DNA of 64,000 bases from Portulaca oleracea (lineage: Eukaryota > Streptophyta > Magnoliopsida > Caryophyllales > Portulacaceae): the NCBI GenBank assembly GCA_029582165.1, contig CM055883.1, positions 16,338,501 to 16,402,500 of the forward strand, given 5' to 3'. Of the stretch, positions 20,044 to 31,015 are shown in pieces. Position numbers and translations under genes: made by a program. Below the pieces are notes generated by a model. The model made no database searches. It had not been told where the DNA came from and worked only from the letters and a program-made list of their open reading frames with translations. Every line of letters begins with the position of its first letter. The stretch's first letter is position 1.

Positions 20044-20482
20044 ACGCAGAGGGGGGGTTTCTGGCGGTTTTTCCCGGCGACTGGGCGGACGATGGTCGGG
20101 GATGTCGGTGTCGTCGAGGGCGGGCGCGTCGGAGTCGGCGGCGAGGAGGTGCAATGGTGGTCGGGACTGCGTCGATCGAGCGATGAGCAGCGGTCGGTGT
20201 TCGTCGCGATGCAGTGGGCGGCGTTGATCGGTCGACGTCGAGGGGTACGATGGTCAGTGCGGCGGCGTCGGAAGGCCTGGATGGTGCGACGGCGGTGGTC
20301 GTCATGGCGGCGCAAGGCGAGGCGAGAGAGGGAGATCGAGAGGAGAAAGAGGGAAAGAGAGAGAAGAAGAAGGTGGTTGCGGTGGTCTCGGGCGGTTCCG
20401 GTGGCCTTGAGGCCAAGCAGGAGAGAGAGAGAGAGGGAAGGGGTGTGAGGCTAGGGTTAGGGTTTAGAGGGAGGGAGAGGGT

Positions 20483-20489
20483 TTTTATA
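20483..20489 (-). promoter_or_regulatory. TATA box, left LTR
   Basis: TTTTATA (TATAAAA on the minus strand), in the same position relative to the CT-rich leader as at 4170. Confidence 0.5.
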
Positions 20490-20840
20490 CTAACACATAA
20501 TTAAGGCCCAACTAAACACTCTTAAGCCAACCCACTAAAACAATTAAAAACCTGATTTTTCTAAAAAACCTAATAATACTATTAATAGTAATAATAATAC
20601 TAATACTAATAATAATATAATCACATAGCAAATAATATTCATGTAATTAATCACATAATAATATTTATAATATCACAAAGATATTAACTCACGAAAATAC
20701 TAATATACCCTTGTTAGCCCCTCAACGGTCCTACGAGCTCAAGCGTTAGCATAAATAAACACATCACGAACAACAGTAAATAACGAAGTCAAACCTACTT
20801 TATTAACGACGTTACTGTCAACCTTTTTGAATTTTTCGGG

Positions 20841-20992
20841 GTTTTACATCATTACCTTCTTAAAAGAAGTTTCGTCCTCGAAACTTAAACTTAACCCTAA
20901 CGGTCCGATAAGGAAACTAACGGTTCCATTCCTTCTAAAACTCAAGGTTTTACATCATTACCTTCTTAAAAGAAGTTTCGTCCCCGAAACTT
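20841..20992 (-). repeat. Duplicated LTR-end plus polypurine-tract segment
   Basis: A segment of about 48 bp running from GGTTTTACA (the LTR end) through TCATTACCTTCTTAAAAGAA to TCGTCCTCGAAACTT occurs at 20841-20888 and again at 20945-20992. The first copy spans the true LTR boundary at 20848/20849. The second lies 97-104 bp inside, just before the pol stop. On the minus strand both contain the purine-rich stretch expected for the second-strand primer. Confidence 0.75.
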
Positions 20993-21000
20993 GACGCGCC

Positions 21001-22891
21001 TTAGGCTTGGAACAAGTGAGGGTACTTCTTCCTCATTTCGTCTTCTGTTTCCCAGGTTGCTTCCGTTGTGGTATGATTTGCCCATCGCACTTTTACCAAG
21101 GGAACTACTTTCCTCCTAAGCTGCTTTTCCCTACGGTCTAGTATCTCTAGCGGTTGCTCTTCATAGCTCAGATCTTCTTGCAGTCGAAGCGGCTCGGAAT
21201 CAATCACATGAGTTGGGTCTGGAACATATTTCCTGAGTTGTGACACATGGAAGACATTGTGCACTCTGGGGAGTTCTCCTGGCAGTTGCAACTTGTAGGC
21301 AACCTCTCCGATGCGTTCCAAGATTGGATATGGCCCGATAAACCTTGGTGTCAACTTCCCCGACTGACCGAATCTCATAACTCCTTTCGTGGGTGAAACC
21401 CGTAAAAACACATACTCTCCTACCTCGAACTCCAAATGTCTCCTCCTCCTGTCAGCATAGCTCTTTTGTCGACTTTGTGCTGCCTTCATTTTATCTTGAA
21501 TGATTCGAACCTTCTGAGTAGTGGCCTGTATTAGGTCCGGTCCGATCGTTAGAGCTTCATCGATGTCCTGCCAACACAGGGGAGTTCTACATCTCCTTCC
21601 ATACAAAGCTTCGAAGGGTGACATCCCTATACTAGCATGGTAACTATTGTTGTAGGAGAACTCAATGAGAGTCAACTCGTCATCCCACGAGTCCTTGAAA
21701 TCCAATGCGCATGCTCGTAACATATCTTCGAGGGTTTAGATGGTCCTCTCTGTCTGCCCATCTGTAGCTGGATGAAATGCGGTACTGAACTTGAGCTTTG
21801 TACCAAACGCCTCTTGTAACTTTTTCCAAAAACCGGACTGGAATCTGGTGTCTCATGCGAGACTATAGAAGGGTACTCGTGTAACCTTACAATCTCCCTT
21901 ACATAGGCTTGAGCTAGGATCTAGGGACCGTTGTTGGCGATGGCTAGGAAATGGTGACTTGGTCAAACGATCTACAATCACCCATATTGCATTGTGTTTC
22001 CGCCTGGTCCTTGGTAGACCTATCACAAAATCCATTGATATCGAATCCCATTTCCACTCAGGGACGTCTAACGGTTGCAGAAGTCCGGCTGGTCGTTGAT
22101 GCTCTGCCTTGACTCGCTGGCATGTAAGGCACTTTGCCACAAAGTCTGCCACTTCTTGTTTCATATTACTCCACCAGAACATCTGCTTCAGGTCTTTGTA
22201 CAGCTTATTTCCCCCTGGATGCACTGAATATGGCGTATTGTGCCCCTCTTCTAATATCTTTCTTTTCAGCTCCTCCATATTAGGTATGCAGATGCGATTA
22301 TGGAATCGTAACGTACCATCTTCATGGATCACAAAACCAGGGGCTTTCCCCTGCAAAACTTCCTCCCGTATCTTGACAAGCTGCAAATCCAGCTCTTGAG
22401 TCCTCTTGATCTCTTCCATAAGGGTAGTTTGCAACTCCATGGGATTCAATACAACTTTCTTCCCAGGTGTTACCACATTAATCTCCAATCTCCTAAACTC
22501 CTCACACAACTCGTGCGGTATCATCATCAAGTGGTTTACAGCAGGATAGGGTCTCCTGCTCAGGGCATCAGCCACTACATTTGCCTTTCCGGGATGATAT
22601 TGGAAGTTTACATCATAGTCCTTCAAAAATTCCAGCCATCGAGTCTGCCTAAGGTTTAGCTCTTTCTGGGTGAAAAGGTATTTCAAACTCTGATGGTCAG
22701 TGAACACCTCGCAGTGTACTCCATAAAGGTAGTGCCTCCAAATCTTAAGCGCAAAAACCACTGCTGCCAACTCCAGGTCATGAGTGGGGTAATTCTTCTC
22801 ATGCGTCTTCAGTTGCCTGGATGCATATGCAATAACCTTCCCATCCTGCATGAGCACACAACCCAATCCACCATGCGATGCGTCACTCTAG
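21001..22891 (-). pseudogene. Tekay pol, 3' part: RNase H, integrase, chromodomain-like tail
   Basis: The frame resumes immediately after the Athila insertion with SDAS...[19 protein letters not shown] and continues through RNase H ([19 protein letters not shown]), an integrase zinc finger (HNTPYSVH...[12 protein letters not shown]) and the first catalytic Asp ([13 protein letters not shown]). Near 21950-21850 it breaks. There are at least two single-base shifts, and the second catalytic Asp is replaced in a VSHE- context. A TAA at 21736-21738 interrupts TI-TLEDML. The rest (21723 to 21001) is open: the integrase C-terminus with LHNVFHVSQLR-type sequence, then a chromodomain-like end (VPLVKVRW...TTEATWETEDEM). 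The tail supports Tekay/Del. The protein would process and integrate cDNA; this copy is dead. Confidence 0.9.
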
Positions 22892-24223
22892 TGTTCGGTT
22901 GCGTATTTTGTGGTTTCTAAGTAAGGATGTCGAACTCGAGGATGGGTGTGAGGTTTGTCTAGGGTTTTGGTTTGTTAAAGGTTTTCAATTGCGGAAAACA
23001 TTAAAGTATGAAAATTAAGCGATTAAACTATCCCTAATAATGATACTAAACATGACCATTAAAAAGAACACAATCAAACAAGTAATTAATACTATAAATG
23101 TAAGAAATCTACAAGCTTATCAAATGAACATTTAATAAAATCTAACTACCACTAAGATCAAAGCAAGCAAATAACAATTAAAAAGCAACTAATTAATCTA
23201 AACAATATTAGAATGTAGTCCATACCCTTGATGACTAGTAAAAATCGATCTCCATTCTTCATTCTTCATCTTCAATTGCAACTTTCCTCGAACAAAATAG
23301 AAAGTTGTGAATTAAGTTACTAAGGACCCTCAAATCTTCACTAAAAGCACAAGATTTGTGGCCCTTAATCCCCCTTTTCACTAAAAGATTGATTGTTTGT
23401 GGCTAATCTAGGGACCTTCAAATGCAAACTTCAATGAAATCTAAAGCATAAGGTAATGAAGATAAAGGAAGGCTGAAAATTACTTGAAGAAAAGTTGATT
23501 GCATTCAAAGTCTCAAGAACTTGGAGAACAAGACAAGAGAAAACCCTTAGAGAGAGAAAGTAAAAGCTTAATTAAGAAATCATTAAAACCACTAATTACA
23601 AACTAAAACTTCAGCTAATTCCTCTTTAAAGGAGTCGCAGCTAAGACTCTTATAATGACCTAAGTTAGTTGCACAAAACGCAGCATCTCATTTCCACGGC
23701 ATGCGTGAACGGATTTGGCTCGGCGAGCGAGTGCTTCAGGCGGCGAGCGATTCAGTCGCGTGTTTCTCGTTCCTCGGCAACTTCTCCTTGGCAGCTCAGA
23801 AGCTCAGCTCGGTCGAGCAGGGCCCTTGCTCGGGCGAGCTAGCCCTCTGTTTCTTCACTGCCTTAGCCATATTTTTCGATCTTTTCCACGTTGTTGTGCA
23901 GAAGCATGGCTCGACCGAGCCAATATGTTGCTCGGGCGAGCCAACTTTCTTTCTCTCCTCTTCTTGGCTCAAATTCAATCGGCCATTCTCGCTGACCTTC
24001 CAGAGGCGTTGCTCGGGCGAGCCAACATGCTGCTCGATCGAGCAGCCCTTCTGCCTTCACTCCTGATTTGACGAGTTTTTGCTCCGTTTTGGCGCCATTT
24101 TAGGTCACTTTCTTATTTTCCTACAAAACTACAAAAATCTCATAACTCGAATAAAATACGGGGTTAGAACATATAACAAATCCCTAATAAAGAGAAGAAT
24201 TCGGCTCGAAATGAGACCGAACA
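22892..24223 (-). mobile_element. 3' LTR of the Athila-like element
   Basis: 1332 bp, closely similar to the 5' LTR. It differs by substitutions and small indels, notably around 23330-23380 and around 24040-24060, where it retains a dyad pair that the other copy has partly lost. It contains the paired GCTCG-NN-CGAGC dyads. Confidence 0.92.
23807..24043. repeat. Paired GCTCGNNCGAGC dyads in the 3' LTR
   Basis: Three pairs of 12-bp dyads start at 23807/23828, 23909/23930 and 24011/24032. Within each pair the starts are 21 bp apart, and pairs repeat every 102 bp. A degenerate pair lies further left near 23718. The central two bases vary (GT, GG, AC, AT) while the arms GCTCG/CGAGC are constant, which indicates selection on the dyad or recent amplification. 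Confidence 0.85.
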
Positions 24224-24240
24224 CCACTCCCACACAAGGG
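24224..24240 (-). promoter_or_regulatory. Polypurine tract of the Athila-like element
   Basis: On the minus strand CCCTTGTGTGGGAGTGG abuts the 3' LTR start. This is where the plus-strand primer of an LTR retrotransposon lies. Two further copies of TTTTGTGTGGGAGTGGGG occur internally (25503-25520 and 28699-28716). Confidence 0.65.
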
Positions 24241-26012
24241 TTTGCTCGCCCCGAGCAAACTAAAAACAAAGAAAAGAACTAGAAAGAAAAACTAAAAATC
24301 CTAACTCACTTTCGCAGGAATCGCGGATGCATTTAGCATATGCATCAAGCCCTTTAAACCCCCCGGCAGCCCGGGTGGACGAGGTAGATCTCGTGAGGGT
24401 TTATAGCAACTATACCCACAAAAGCCATAGAAAAAGAGAGGAAAGTGAAAAACAAAACAAGTTTAAAAGCAAAGAAAAGAAAGCGCTCGTTTCAATGAAT
24501 CAAGTCGTTTCAATTAAGAAAACGGTATTAATCCTCCAAAAGGAACCGTTATGAGCATCTCACAACACCTAACCCAAACAACTGTCAATCTTAGAAATTT
24601 TTGATCCCTTACACCTCATGTAGAGTTTAATCCCATTTGAAAGAGTTTTAGACAGTGCTAATCGATCCCGGACGACCCAAAAGACTCACACCCGAGCTTA
24701 TAAAACAGCGAAACGAACAAAGGAAAGGAAAGAGTTGCCCCTCCCCGCATTTGGTCGCCCTTGGCTTGGTGAGGGCCGCAGGTGATGCAAGGAAGAGCCC
24801 CTCACTTTATTAACATTTCAAACTTTTTCTTCTTTTTAATGTCGGTATTAGCCTTATTTTCGGGAATTGGACTGCCCATATAAGGGGTATACCCTCCCAA
24901 CACGGTCTTTTCCATTCGCCTCTCCATCGCAAAGCGATATAGGAGGAGGGTTAAGGGGCATCCGTGCCGTACCAGCGTCTGGGCCCGTGTAGGTTGGCTA
25001 AGTGTATGGTGGTTGATGTCGTAAAGCCGACACGCCCCACTTAGTCAAATTATGTAATTTTGCTGCTATTTTCTGACTTTTGCTTTTGCTTTTGCTTTTT
25101 CTCTTTTTTTTTCTTTTTCTTTTTGGAAAACAAGCTCGGATATGAACCCTTATAATCTCCCAGTTTCAACCAGAACATAAAAAGAATAAATGGAATCTCA
25201 CTAGACACTTGATGAAAAGAATCTAATTAAGGTAAGTCATGACAATTGCCCAAGTTAGGGTCGAAAATGCTCAAACCGGTTTCTTTCAAAGAAGATTAAG
25301 AACGGCTTCCTGATTTCAACAACGAAATCAAAGAAACAAAGCAAAAACAAAACTAAACGAAAAACGAAAACTTTTAAAGTTTTTCACTCCCTTTTTTCTC
25401 CTTTTCACACAAAAATTTTCAAATTTTTCGACACAAACTACGATAAACGAAAACAAAGACTCAAAACTAGGTGATCTACCCATAAAAAATGGAAGTATCA
25501 CCCCCCACTCCCACACAAAACTTCACAATGTCCCCATTGTGAGAAGAAGGGTGTCACAAATAAGGTAGAAAACCTAAAAACACACAACAAACAAATAACA
25601 AACAATAAACGGTGGCGACCCGAGCCTACACGGCTCCAACAACAATAATATCCCAACATTCACACTCACGGGGTTCGCCACCCAAAAAGAAAATCAAGCA
25701 TGCATCATGGATCAGCAATATATTCACAATAAGAAGGATGGTTAAAGGATGATACCTGAAGATCACCAAGTAAAGCACATCCGAGCACACGATCCACGAA
25801 CGCAACATCAGAAAAAGAAACTTCAAATATTCACAAATGTACATGATCACTGACTAACCTCAACCCCGAATCTCACTATATGAGGCGGGAATCAAGGGTG
25901 AAATGCCTCGCCACTGCCCGGAAACATCACATAACCCCTCGCGCATGTATATCTCAAAATGAAAACACACAGCTAATGCAAAATAGAAGAGGGGAGTGCG
26001 GAATGCTCACAA
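24241..26012 (-). other. Athila 3' non-coding region
   Basis: About 1.8 kb between the env-like ORF and the 3' LTR without coding capacity. It includes a pyrimidine-rich stretch at 25075-25125 (purine-rich in the sense strand) and a single dyad-like GCTCGCCCCGAGC at 24243. An internal copy of the purine tract with an adjacent hairpin lies at 25503-25541. Long non-coding 3' regions are usual for Athila. Confidence 0.5.
25503..25541 (-). repeat. Internal purine tract with adjacent hairpin, copy 1
   Basis: CCCCACTCCCACACAAAA (purine-rich on the coding strand) is followed by CACAATG-TCCC-CATTGTG, a perfect 7-bp stem with a 4-nt loop. The arrangement is repeated at 28699-28741. Confidence 0.65.
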
Positions 26013-27472
26013 TCACTGCTCATTACCTCCCGGAGGAGGGTATGGATAGTAGGGGAAGTAAGTCGGGTAATACTGGTTGACATAGTGGGGCGGTGCTGGC
26101 GAATGGTCGGCGATAGCATAGTGGTAATATTCCCAATCCCTCCAATATTGGTTCTGTTGATGGAAGTACTCGTCATAGCGCTGAAAGTATCCTTTGTGCC
26201 GTTCAAGAGTTGACTGCTGCGCACGAAGGAGTTCCTGTTGACTCTCCATCAAGTTGTGCGTACTTTGTAGCAAAGTTCGCTGTTCACGGAGGTCAATACT
26301 CAGTTGCTCCAATCGGCTTGCCAAGTGCCCCATCGTAATCTCTTGGGAATTACTACCACTAGCCTCACCCTGGGTTGCCTGCTCCTCCTCTTCTTCCACA
26401 TTTCCGCTCACAAATGGGTCATCGGGCATGACCAGTTGTGTTGATTGGTCACATCCAACCAACGTGCGGCTCGCGCATGGTCCAAATGAATGGAAGTTGC
26501 ATACTTATCCGAGCCGTGCTTGTATATATGCTTTGTGTTGTGATGCTCAAGGATACCCATGCGTTGCAACCTAATACCGTCGATGGGGTCGGGAAAATAT
26601 CTCGGGGTGAACTTGCGGATATATCCTCCAAAACCTTTCTTCATAAAAAAGTGGCAAATAATATGCCCCATTCCAATTGTAGAGGTAATGTGCTTAGAGG
26701 TAATGTCTTTGAAGCAATGCAAAATGCACGACCCTGTGTTCACCCGCTTCCCTTGGAGGGTGTTAAAGATGATAAACAAATCATCCCTCCGCACATTCGC
26801 CCTCCCATCATCTCTTCCGAAGACCGAACTTGAAACTATGCGATGAAAGATTCGAATCGCTAAGTTACACAAGTCACGAGACTTGGAATTTCTGGTTAAG
26901 AAGGAGCAATCCTCAAGAGCATTTGACGTTTGGTGTTTCCGGCGCCAACAAGTAAGACTCTTCATAGCGGCTTGTTCATCAAAGTGCACGCTCTCTTCAT
27001 AATACAACCCATCCGCCGGTAACCCAAGTGCTTGACAAAACTCTTGCACCGTGCAAGTTTTCTCCTTGTTGTCCACTATATAACGGAACTTAGCGTGGCG
27101 TGTATCAACATCCTCAACTTGGAAAGAACTGAGGAACTCAAGAATCGGTTGATCGTAAAGAGATTCGTCAATCTTAATGAAAGATTCCCAGCCCAAGGTC
27201 CTTATGATAAAATCAAAACTGGGGCCACAATATACCCTCTTCACCGTGGCTTCATCATAAGTGTCCGGAGCAGAAAGTTTCCGATGTTGATAAAGCTCAT
27301 ACCTCTCTCGATGATGCTCATCCCTGAACCGAATTCCCAATTCCGGTTCAGCCCGAAGAAGCGTGGGCGGCTGGGCCTTGTAACGATCTTTATCCACCGC
27401 CGCCGATGAAAACTCGGGCGGTGGTGAAGGTGTACCTTCCTCATTGGTGCGGGCTCTCTTAGATCGAACCAT
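26013..27472 (-). pseudogene. Athila env-position ORF, one frameshift
   Basis: The first ATG of this frame is at 27472 (MVRSKRARTNEEG). The frame stays open to about 26410, then must shift to the frame that ends at 26013. In the overlap the two frames read LDVTNQHN and GCDQSTQL from the same DNA. The combined product is about 485 residues. The globular N-terminal part has blocks such as FLSSFQVEDVDTRHAKFRYI and CTVQEFCQALGLP, which resemble the plant-specific domain found in Athila env-position ORFs and in 'putative plant transposon protein' entries. The C-terminal part has an acidic linker (EEEEEQATQ), a heptad-like Leu/Gln helix and a Tyr/Pro-rich tail. I see no signal peptide and no convincing membrane span, so calling it an envelope protein would rest on position only. 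Confidence 0.65.
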
Positions 27473-28076
27473 TGTGAATTTCAAAAGACACTAGCAACTC
27501 AAGAATCCCCAAATAGCAACCAATACACAACACTCAAGCCCTAAATTCCAAAAACTAATCACAAGTAACACCCAATTTAACTTTGAAATCAAACTTGAAA
27601 ACACTAATTGTGAATGTTACCTCCAAATAAGCACCAAACACCAAGTGGCAACATGAATCGGGCAAAGAGCAAACACTCACACAGCAACTCGGGACCTTGA
27701 GACCTCCCGTCCTTGGCAAAACCTTTCTCCCCCAAAACTCAGAGCAGCCACGCCCCAACGCACCACAGCAGCAGCACGACGCACAGCACCAGCTCCTTTC
27801 TCCCCCCAAGACTCAGTGCAGCCACGCCCGCTCGCACAACACCAACGTACAGCAGCACAGCACAACAACTCAGCACAGCAGCACAATTAGGGCACAGAAA
27901 ATCGACCCAATCTGGAGAAATCGAAGAGATTAACAACAATTTAGGAGTTAGGGTGTGATGCTAGGGTTTAGAGGAAGTGAGAGAGAGAGAGATGAGAGAG
28001 AAAATAAGTGAGAAAATAGGAGAAAAGTGAGAAAGAATTGAATAAAAACCCCCGACAGAAAATAGATCTGTCGCCG

Positions 28077-28470
28077 GCTCGCCCGAGCCAAATAACCTGC
28101 TCGACCGAGCATGGATTCTGGACGCTGGGTCAATTCTGTCCGAACGACTGCTCGCCCGAGCCAAATAACCTGCTCGCCCGAGCAGCTCTTCTGGACGGCT
28201 GGGCGTGTCTGTCAGACTTTTTCCCTGTGGCGCTTCAGTGGACAAGCTCGCCCGAGCAAAAATGTTGCTCGCCCGAGCAGCTCTTCTGTCGGCCGCCTTC
28301 CTTGACGCAGAATTCACTCTTAGTTTATGCACAGTCGACTGGCTCGGGCGAGCCAACATCCTGCTCGCCCGAGCAGCTCTTCTGGAAATATTACCTTCTC
28401 TTTCTCCTTTACTCATGAAAACTCCTCAGTAAGGCTGCTCGCCCGAGCCGAATTTTCTGCTCGCCCGAGC
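28077..28470. repeat. Array of ten GCTCGNNCGAGC dyads in five pairs
   Basis: Twelve-base dyads start at 28077/28099, 28150/28172, 28246/28267, 28342/28363 and 28437/28459. Spacing inside pairs is 21 or 22 bp, two helical turns. Pairs repeat after 73, 96, 96 and 95 bp. Most sites read GCTCGCCCGAGC; one reads GCTCGACCGAGC and one GCTCGGGCGAGC. Downstream text such as AGCTCTTCTG is also repeated, so this is a tandem repeat of about 96 bp built around a dyad pair. As RNA each pair can fold into a stem of two 5-bp helices. Confidence 0.9.
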
Positions 28471-28698
28471 AAGGGTTCTGGCCAACAATGCAAGGAGTTA
28501 AAAATTTCTCAAGGAAATAAACCTTCTCACTTCTACTAAAACATGTTCAAATTCTCAATCTCTCAAAGACCCCCCCGGGACATTTCAAAAGCCCGAAATA
28601 CTCAAAAATCTAAAAATTAACCTAAATAAACAAAATAAAATCTTTTGGTTTTTCAAAAATTTTCAAAGAAAGAGAAAAGAAAGCCGGCATGCATGCCT

Positions 28699-28741
28699 CC
28701 CCACTCCCACACAAAAAGGCCACACTATGTCCTCATTGTGG
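28699..28741 (-). repeat. Internal purine tract with adjacent hairpin, copy 2
   Basis: CCCCACTCCCACACAAAA is followed by CCACACTATGTCCTCATTGTGG, an imperfect version of the hairpin at 25524-25541. The match to 25503-25541 continues into a GNNAAGAA tail. Confidence 0.6.
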
Positions 28742-29048
28742 CAAGAAATAAAGGAAGACAAACACCCTAAAAGAATAAAAATCTAAAATCTAACAAAAAG
28801 AATGAAAAAGAGTCTTCTCACCAACTAACTCCAAAGAAAAAGAAGGATAATACCTGATTAGATCTCAAATAATCATCACATGACTTGTAAATGGAGATTG
28901 AGTATGCAAGCCATGAAATGGTGAATATATGTGAGCAATAAATGATCCTTCCTTCTCGTTAGTGCATAGTTAAGAGAATTAAACAAAGAAACAAACAAGA
29001 AAAATAAACTAATTTACAGTATGCATAAGAATGTTACCTCAATGTTCT

Positions 29049-31015
29049 TTAATCAACAGATGGAACATGGAATGTTACACACTCCACATCCACTTTTTCT
29101 AGAAGCTCCAAAAAGGGTTTCAACCTGTGACCGTTAACTTTCCACACAGATGCATTAGTGGGGTCCTTGATTTCAACTACTCCCGAGGGAAACACAGTGG
29201 TCACAATGAACGGACCGGTCCATCTAGACTTTAGTTTACCCGCAAACAAGTGCAAACGTGAGTCATAAAGGAGGACTTTCTGCCCTGGAACGAAGGTTTT
29301 TCTAAGGATCACTTTATCATGCAAGACCTTCGATCGCTCCTTACTCAATCTTCTGTTTTCGTAAGCTTCTCTCCTTAACTCCTCTAGTTCACACAAGGTC
29401 AACTTTCTAATGTCCCCAGCTGCCGACAGGTCAAGGTTCAAGGGTTTCAAAGCCCACCACGCCTTATGCTCGAGCTCTACTGGCAAATGACAAGGTTTCC
29501 CAAAGACTGCTCTATACAGTGACATTCCTATGGGAGTCTTGTAAGCTGTCCTATAGGCCAGTAAAGCATCGGTCAATTTGGTGGACCAATCTTTCCTATT
29601 CTTTGACACTGTCTTTTCAAGAATTTGTTTAATCTGCCTATTGGAAACCTCAGCTTGGCCATTTGATTGAGGGTGATAGGCGGTAGTCATTCTATGCTCA
29701 ACAGAGTATTTCCTAAGCAAAGCCGCGAAAGAACGATTATTGAAGTGAGTCCCCTGGTCGCTAATGATGGCTTTAGGCACCCCAAACCTAGAGAAAATGT
29801 TTTCTCGAAGGAACCTAGTCACAACTTTAGCGTCATTTCTTTTTGACGGAATTGCTTCAACCCATTTTGACACATAGTCCACTGCTAGCAGAATATACTC
29901 ATTCCCAAAAGAGGTAGGAAATGGTCCCATAAAATCAATGCCCCAAACATCGAATACATCCACAAAGATCTCGGGTTGTAAGGGCATCATGTTTCTTCTA
30001 GAGATTTTACTCAAACTCTGACACCTAAAACAGCTCTGGGCATAGTTATGGGCGTCTCTAAAGATGGTAGGCCAATAGAATCCACTTTGTAAGACCTTAT
30101 ATGCTGTCTTTTTCCCACTAAAATGCCCCCAACAAGGTTGGTCGTGGCAAAACGAAAGGACATCCATGATAGACTCATCCGGAACACACCTTCTAAGAAT
30201 TTGATCAGGACAATACTTAAACAGATAGGGGTCATCCCATATGAAATTTTTGACAATGTAAAGGAACCTATCTCTATCATGCCTATTCCAATCGTTAGGC
30301 ATTTCTCCCGTGACTTTAAAATTAACAATGTCAGCAAACCACGGTTCTACTCCTATGCTAAGAATGCGCTCATCAGGAAAACAAGCATCTATTGGAGATT
30401 CTATCGCATGTTCAGGTGTTATCCTAGAAAGGTGGTCCGCTACTGGATTGTCAGATCCTTTCCTATCACGGATTTCACAGTCAAATTCTTGAAGTAACAA
30501 CACCCACCTAACCAACCTAGGCTTAGACTCTTTTTTCTCCATCAAATAGCGAATCGCCGAATGGTCAGTAAAAACAATCACTTTAGATCCCAACAAATAA
30601 GCCCGAAATTTCTCAAATGCATAAACCACAGCTAGAAACTCTTTCTCAGTGACAGTGTAATTCAGTTGTGCTTCATTTAAAGTATGACTTGCATAGTGAA
30701 TCACGACAGGTTTTTTGTCAATTCGTTGTCCTAAGACCACACCTATAGCAAAGTCGGAAGCATCACACATCAACTCAAACGGTTCCCCCCATGTGGGAGG
30801 TTTGAGAATAGGAGGCAATATCAAGGCATCTTTAAGTGTGTTAAAGGCCTTCAAACACTCATCAGAAAAATCAAAAGTCACCTCCTTGGCCAATAAAGCA
30901 GAAAGGGGCTTGGCAATCTTACTAAAGTTACGAATGAATCGACGATAAAACCCAGCATGTCCTAAGAAGTACCTAACCTCCTTCACACAGGTGGGGGGAG
31001 GGTCAAGTTCCTAAC
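29049..31015 (-). pseudogene. Athila pol, 3' part: RNase H and integrase
   Basis: A 645-codon open stretch (30986 to 29049) starts inside the RT connection region ([18 protein letters not shown]). It contains RNase H ([55 protein letters not shown]), an integrase zinc finger (H-x-H in [13 protein letters not shown]-x-x-C in SCFRCQS) and the D,D,E core ([31 protein letters not shown]). A GPF/Y-like module follows ([20 protein letters not shown]). It is separated from the RT frame by a one-base shift in a C-run (31000-31012, DPPPTC context). Apart from that shift all catalytic residues look intact. No chromodomain, as expected for Athila. Confidence 0.92.

Larger units (their letters stand above)
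17490..20848 (-). mobile_element. 3' LTR of the Tekay-like element
   Basis: This 3359-bp copy is closely similar to the right LTR (40084-43474), apart from scattered substitutions, small indels and a longer ATA microsatellite. It holds the tandem hairpin repeat (17972-18120), stem-loop (17592-17609), telomere-like tract (20019-20043) and TATA box (20483-20489), all reverse complemented relative to the solo LTR at 3828. Confidence 0.93.
27473..29048 (-). other. Athila spacer between integrase and env-position ORF
   Basis: About 1.6 kb of non-coding sequence. Several overlapping frames exist on both strands but are repetitive (RPSQITCSPEQLF-like strings from the GCTCG dyads, or Cys/Arg-rich strings), so I reject them as genes. 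It contains the main dyad array (28077-28470) and the second internal purine tract (28699-28741). Confidence 0.5.

Noticed and set aside
19866..20504. Overlapping ORFs on both strands of the left LTR (also 42675-43125 in the right LTR)
   Set aside because: They include runs of one residue from the ATA microsatellite and Arg-rich strings; the reading frames differ between the two LTRs.
23701..24071. ORFs in the Athila LTRs (also 35508-36002)
   Set aside because: Overlapping frames on both strands created by stop-free dyad repeats.
27555..28539. Several ORFs between the Athila integrase and env-position ORF
   Set aside because: Translations are repeats of the GCTCG dyads or Cys/Ala-rich noise, open on both strands at once.
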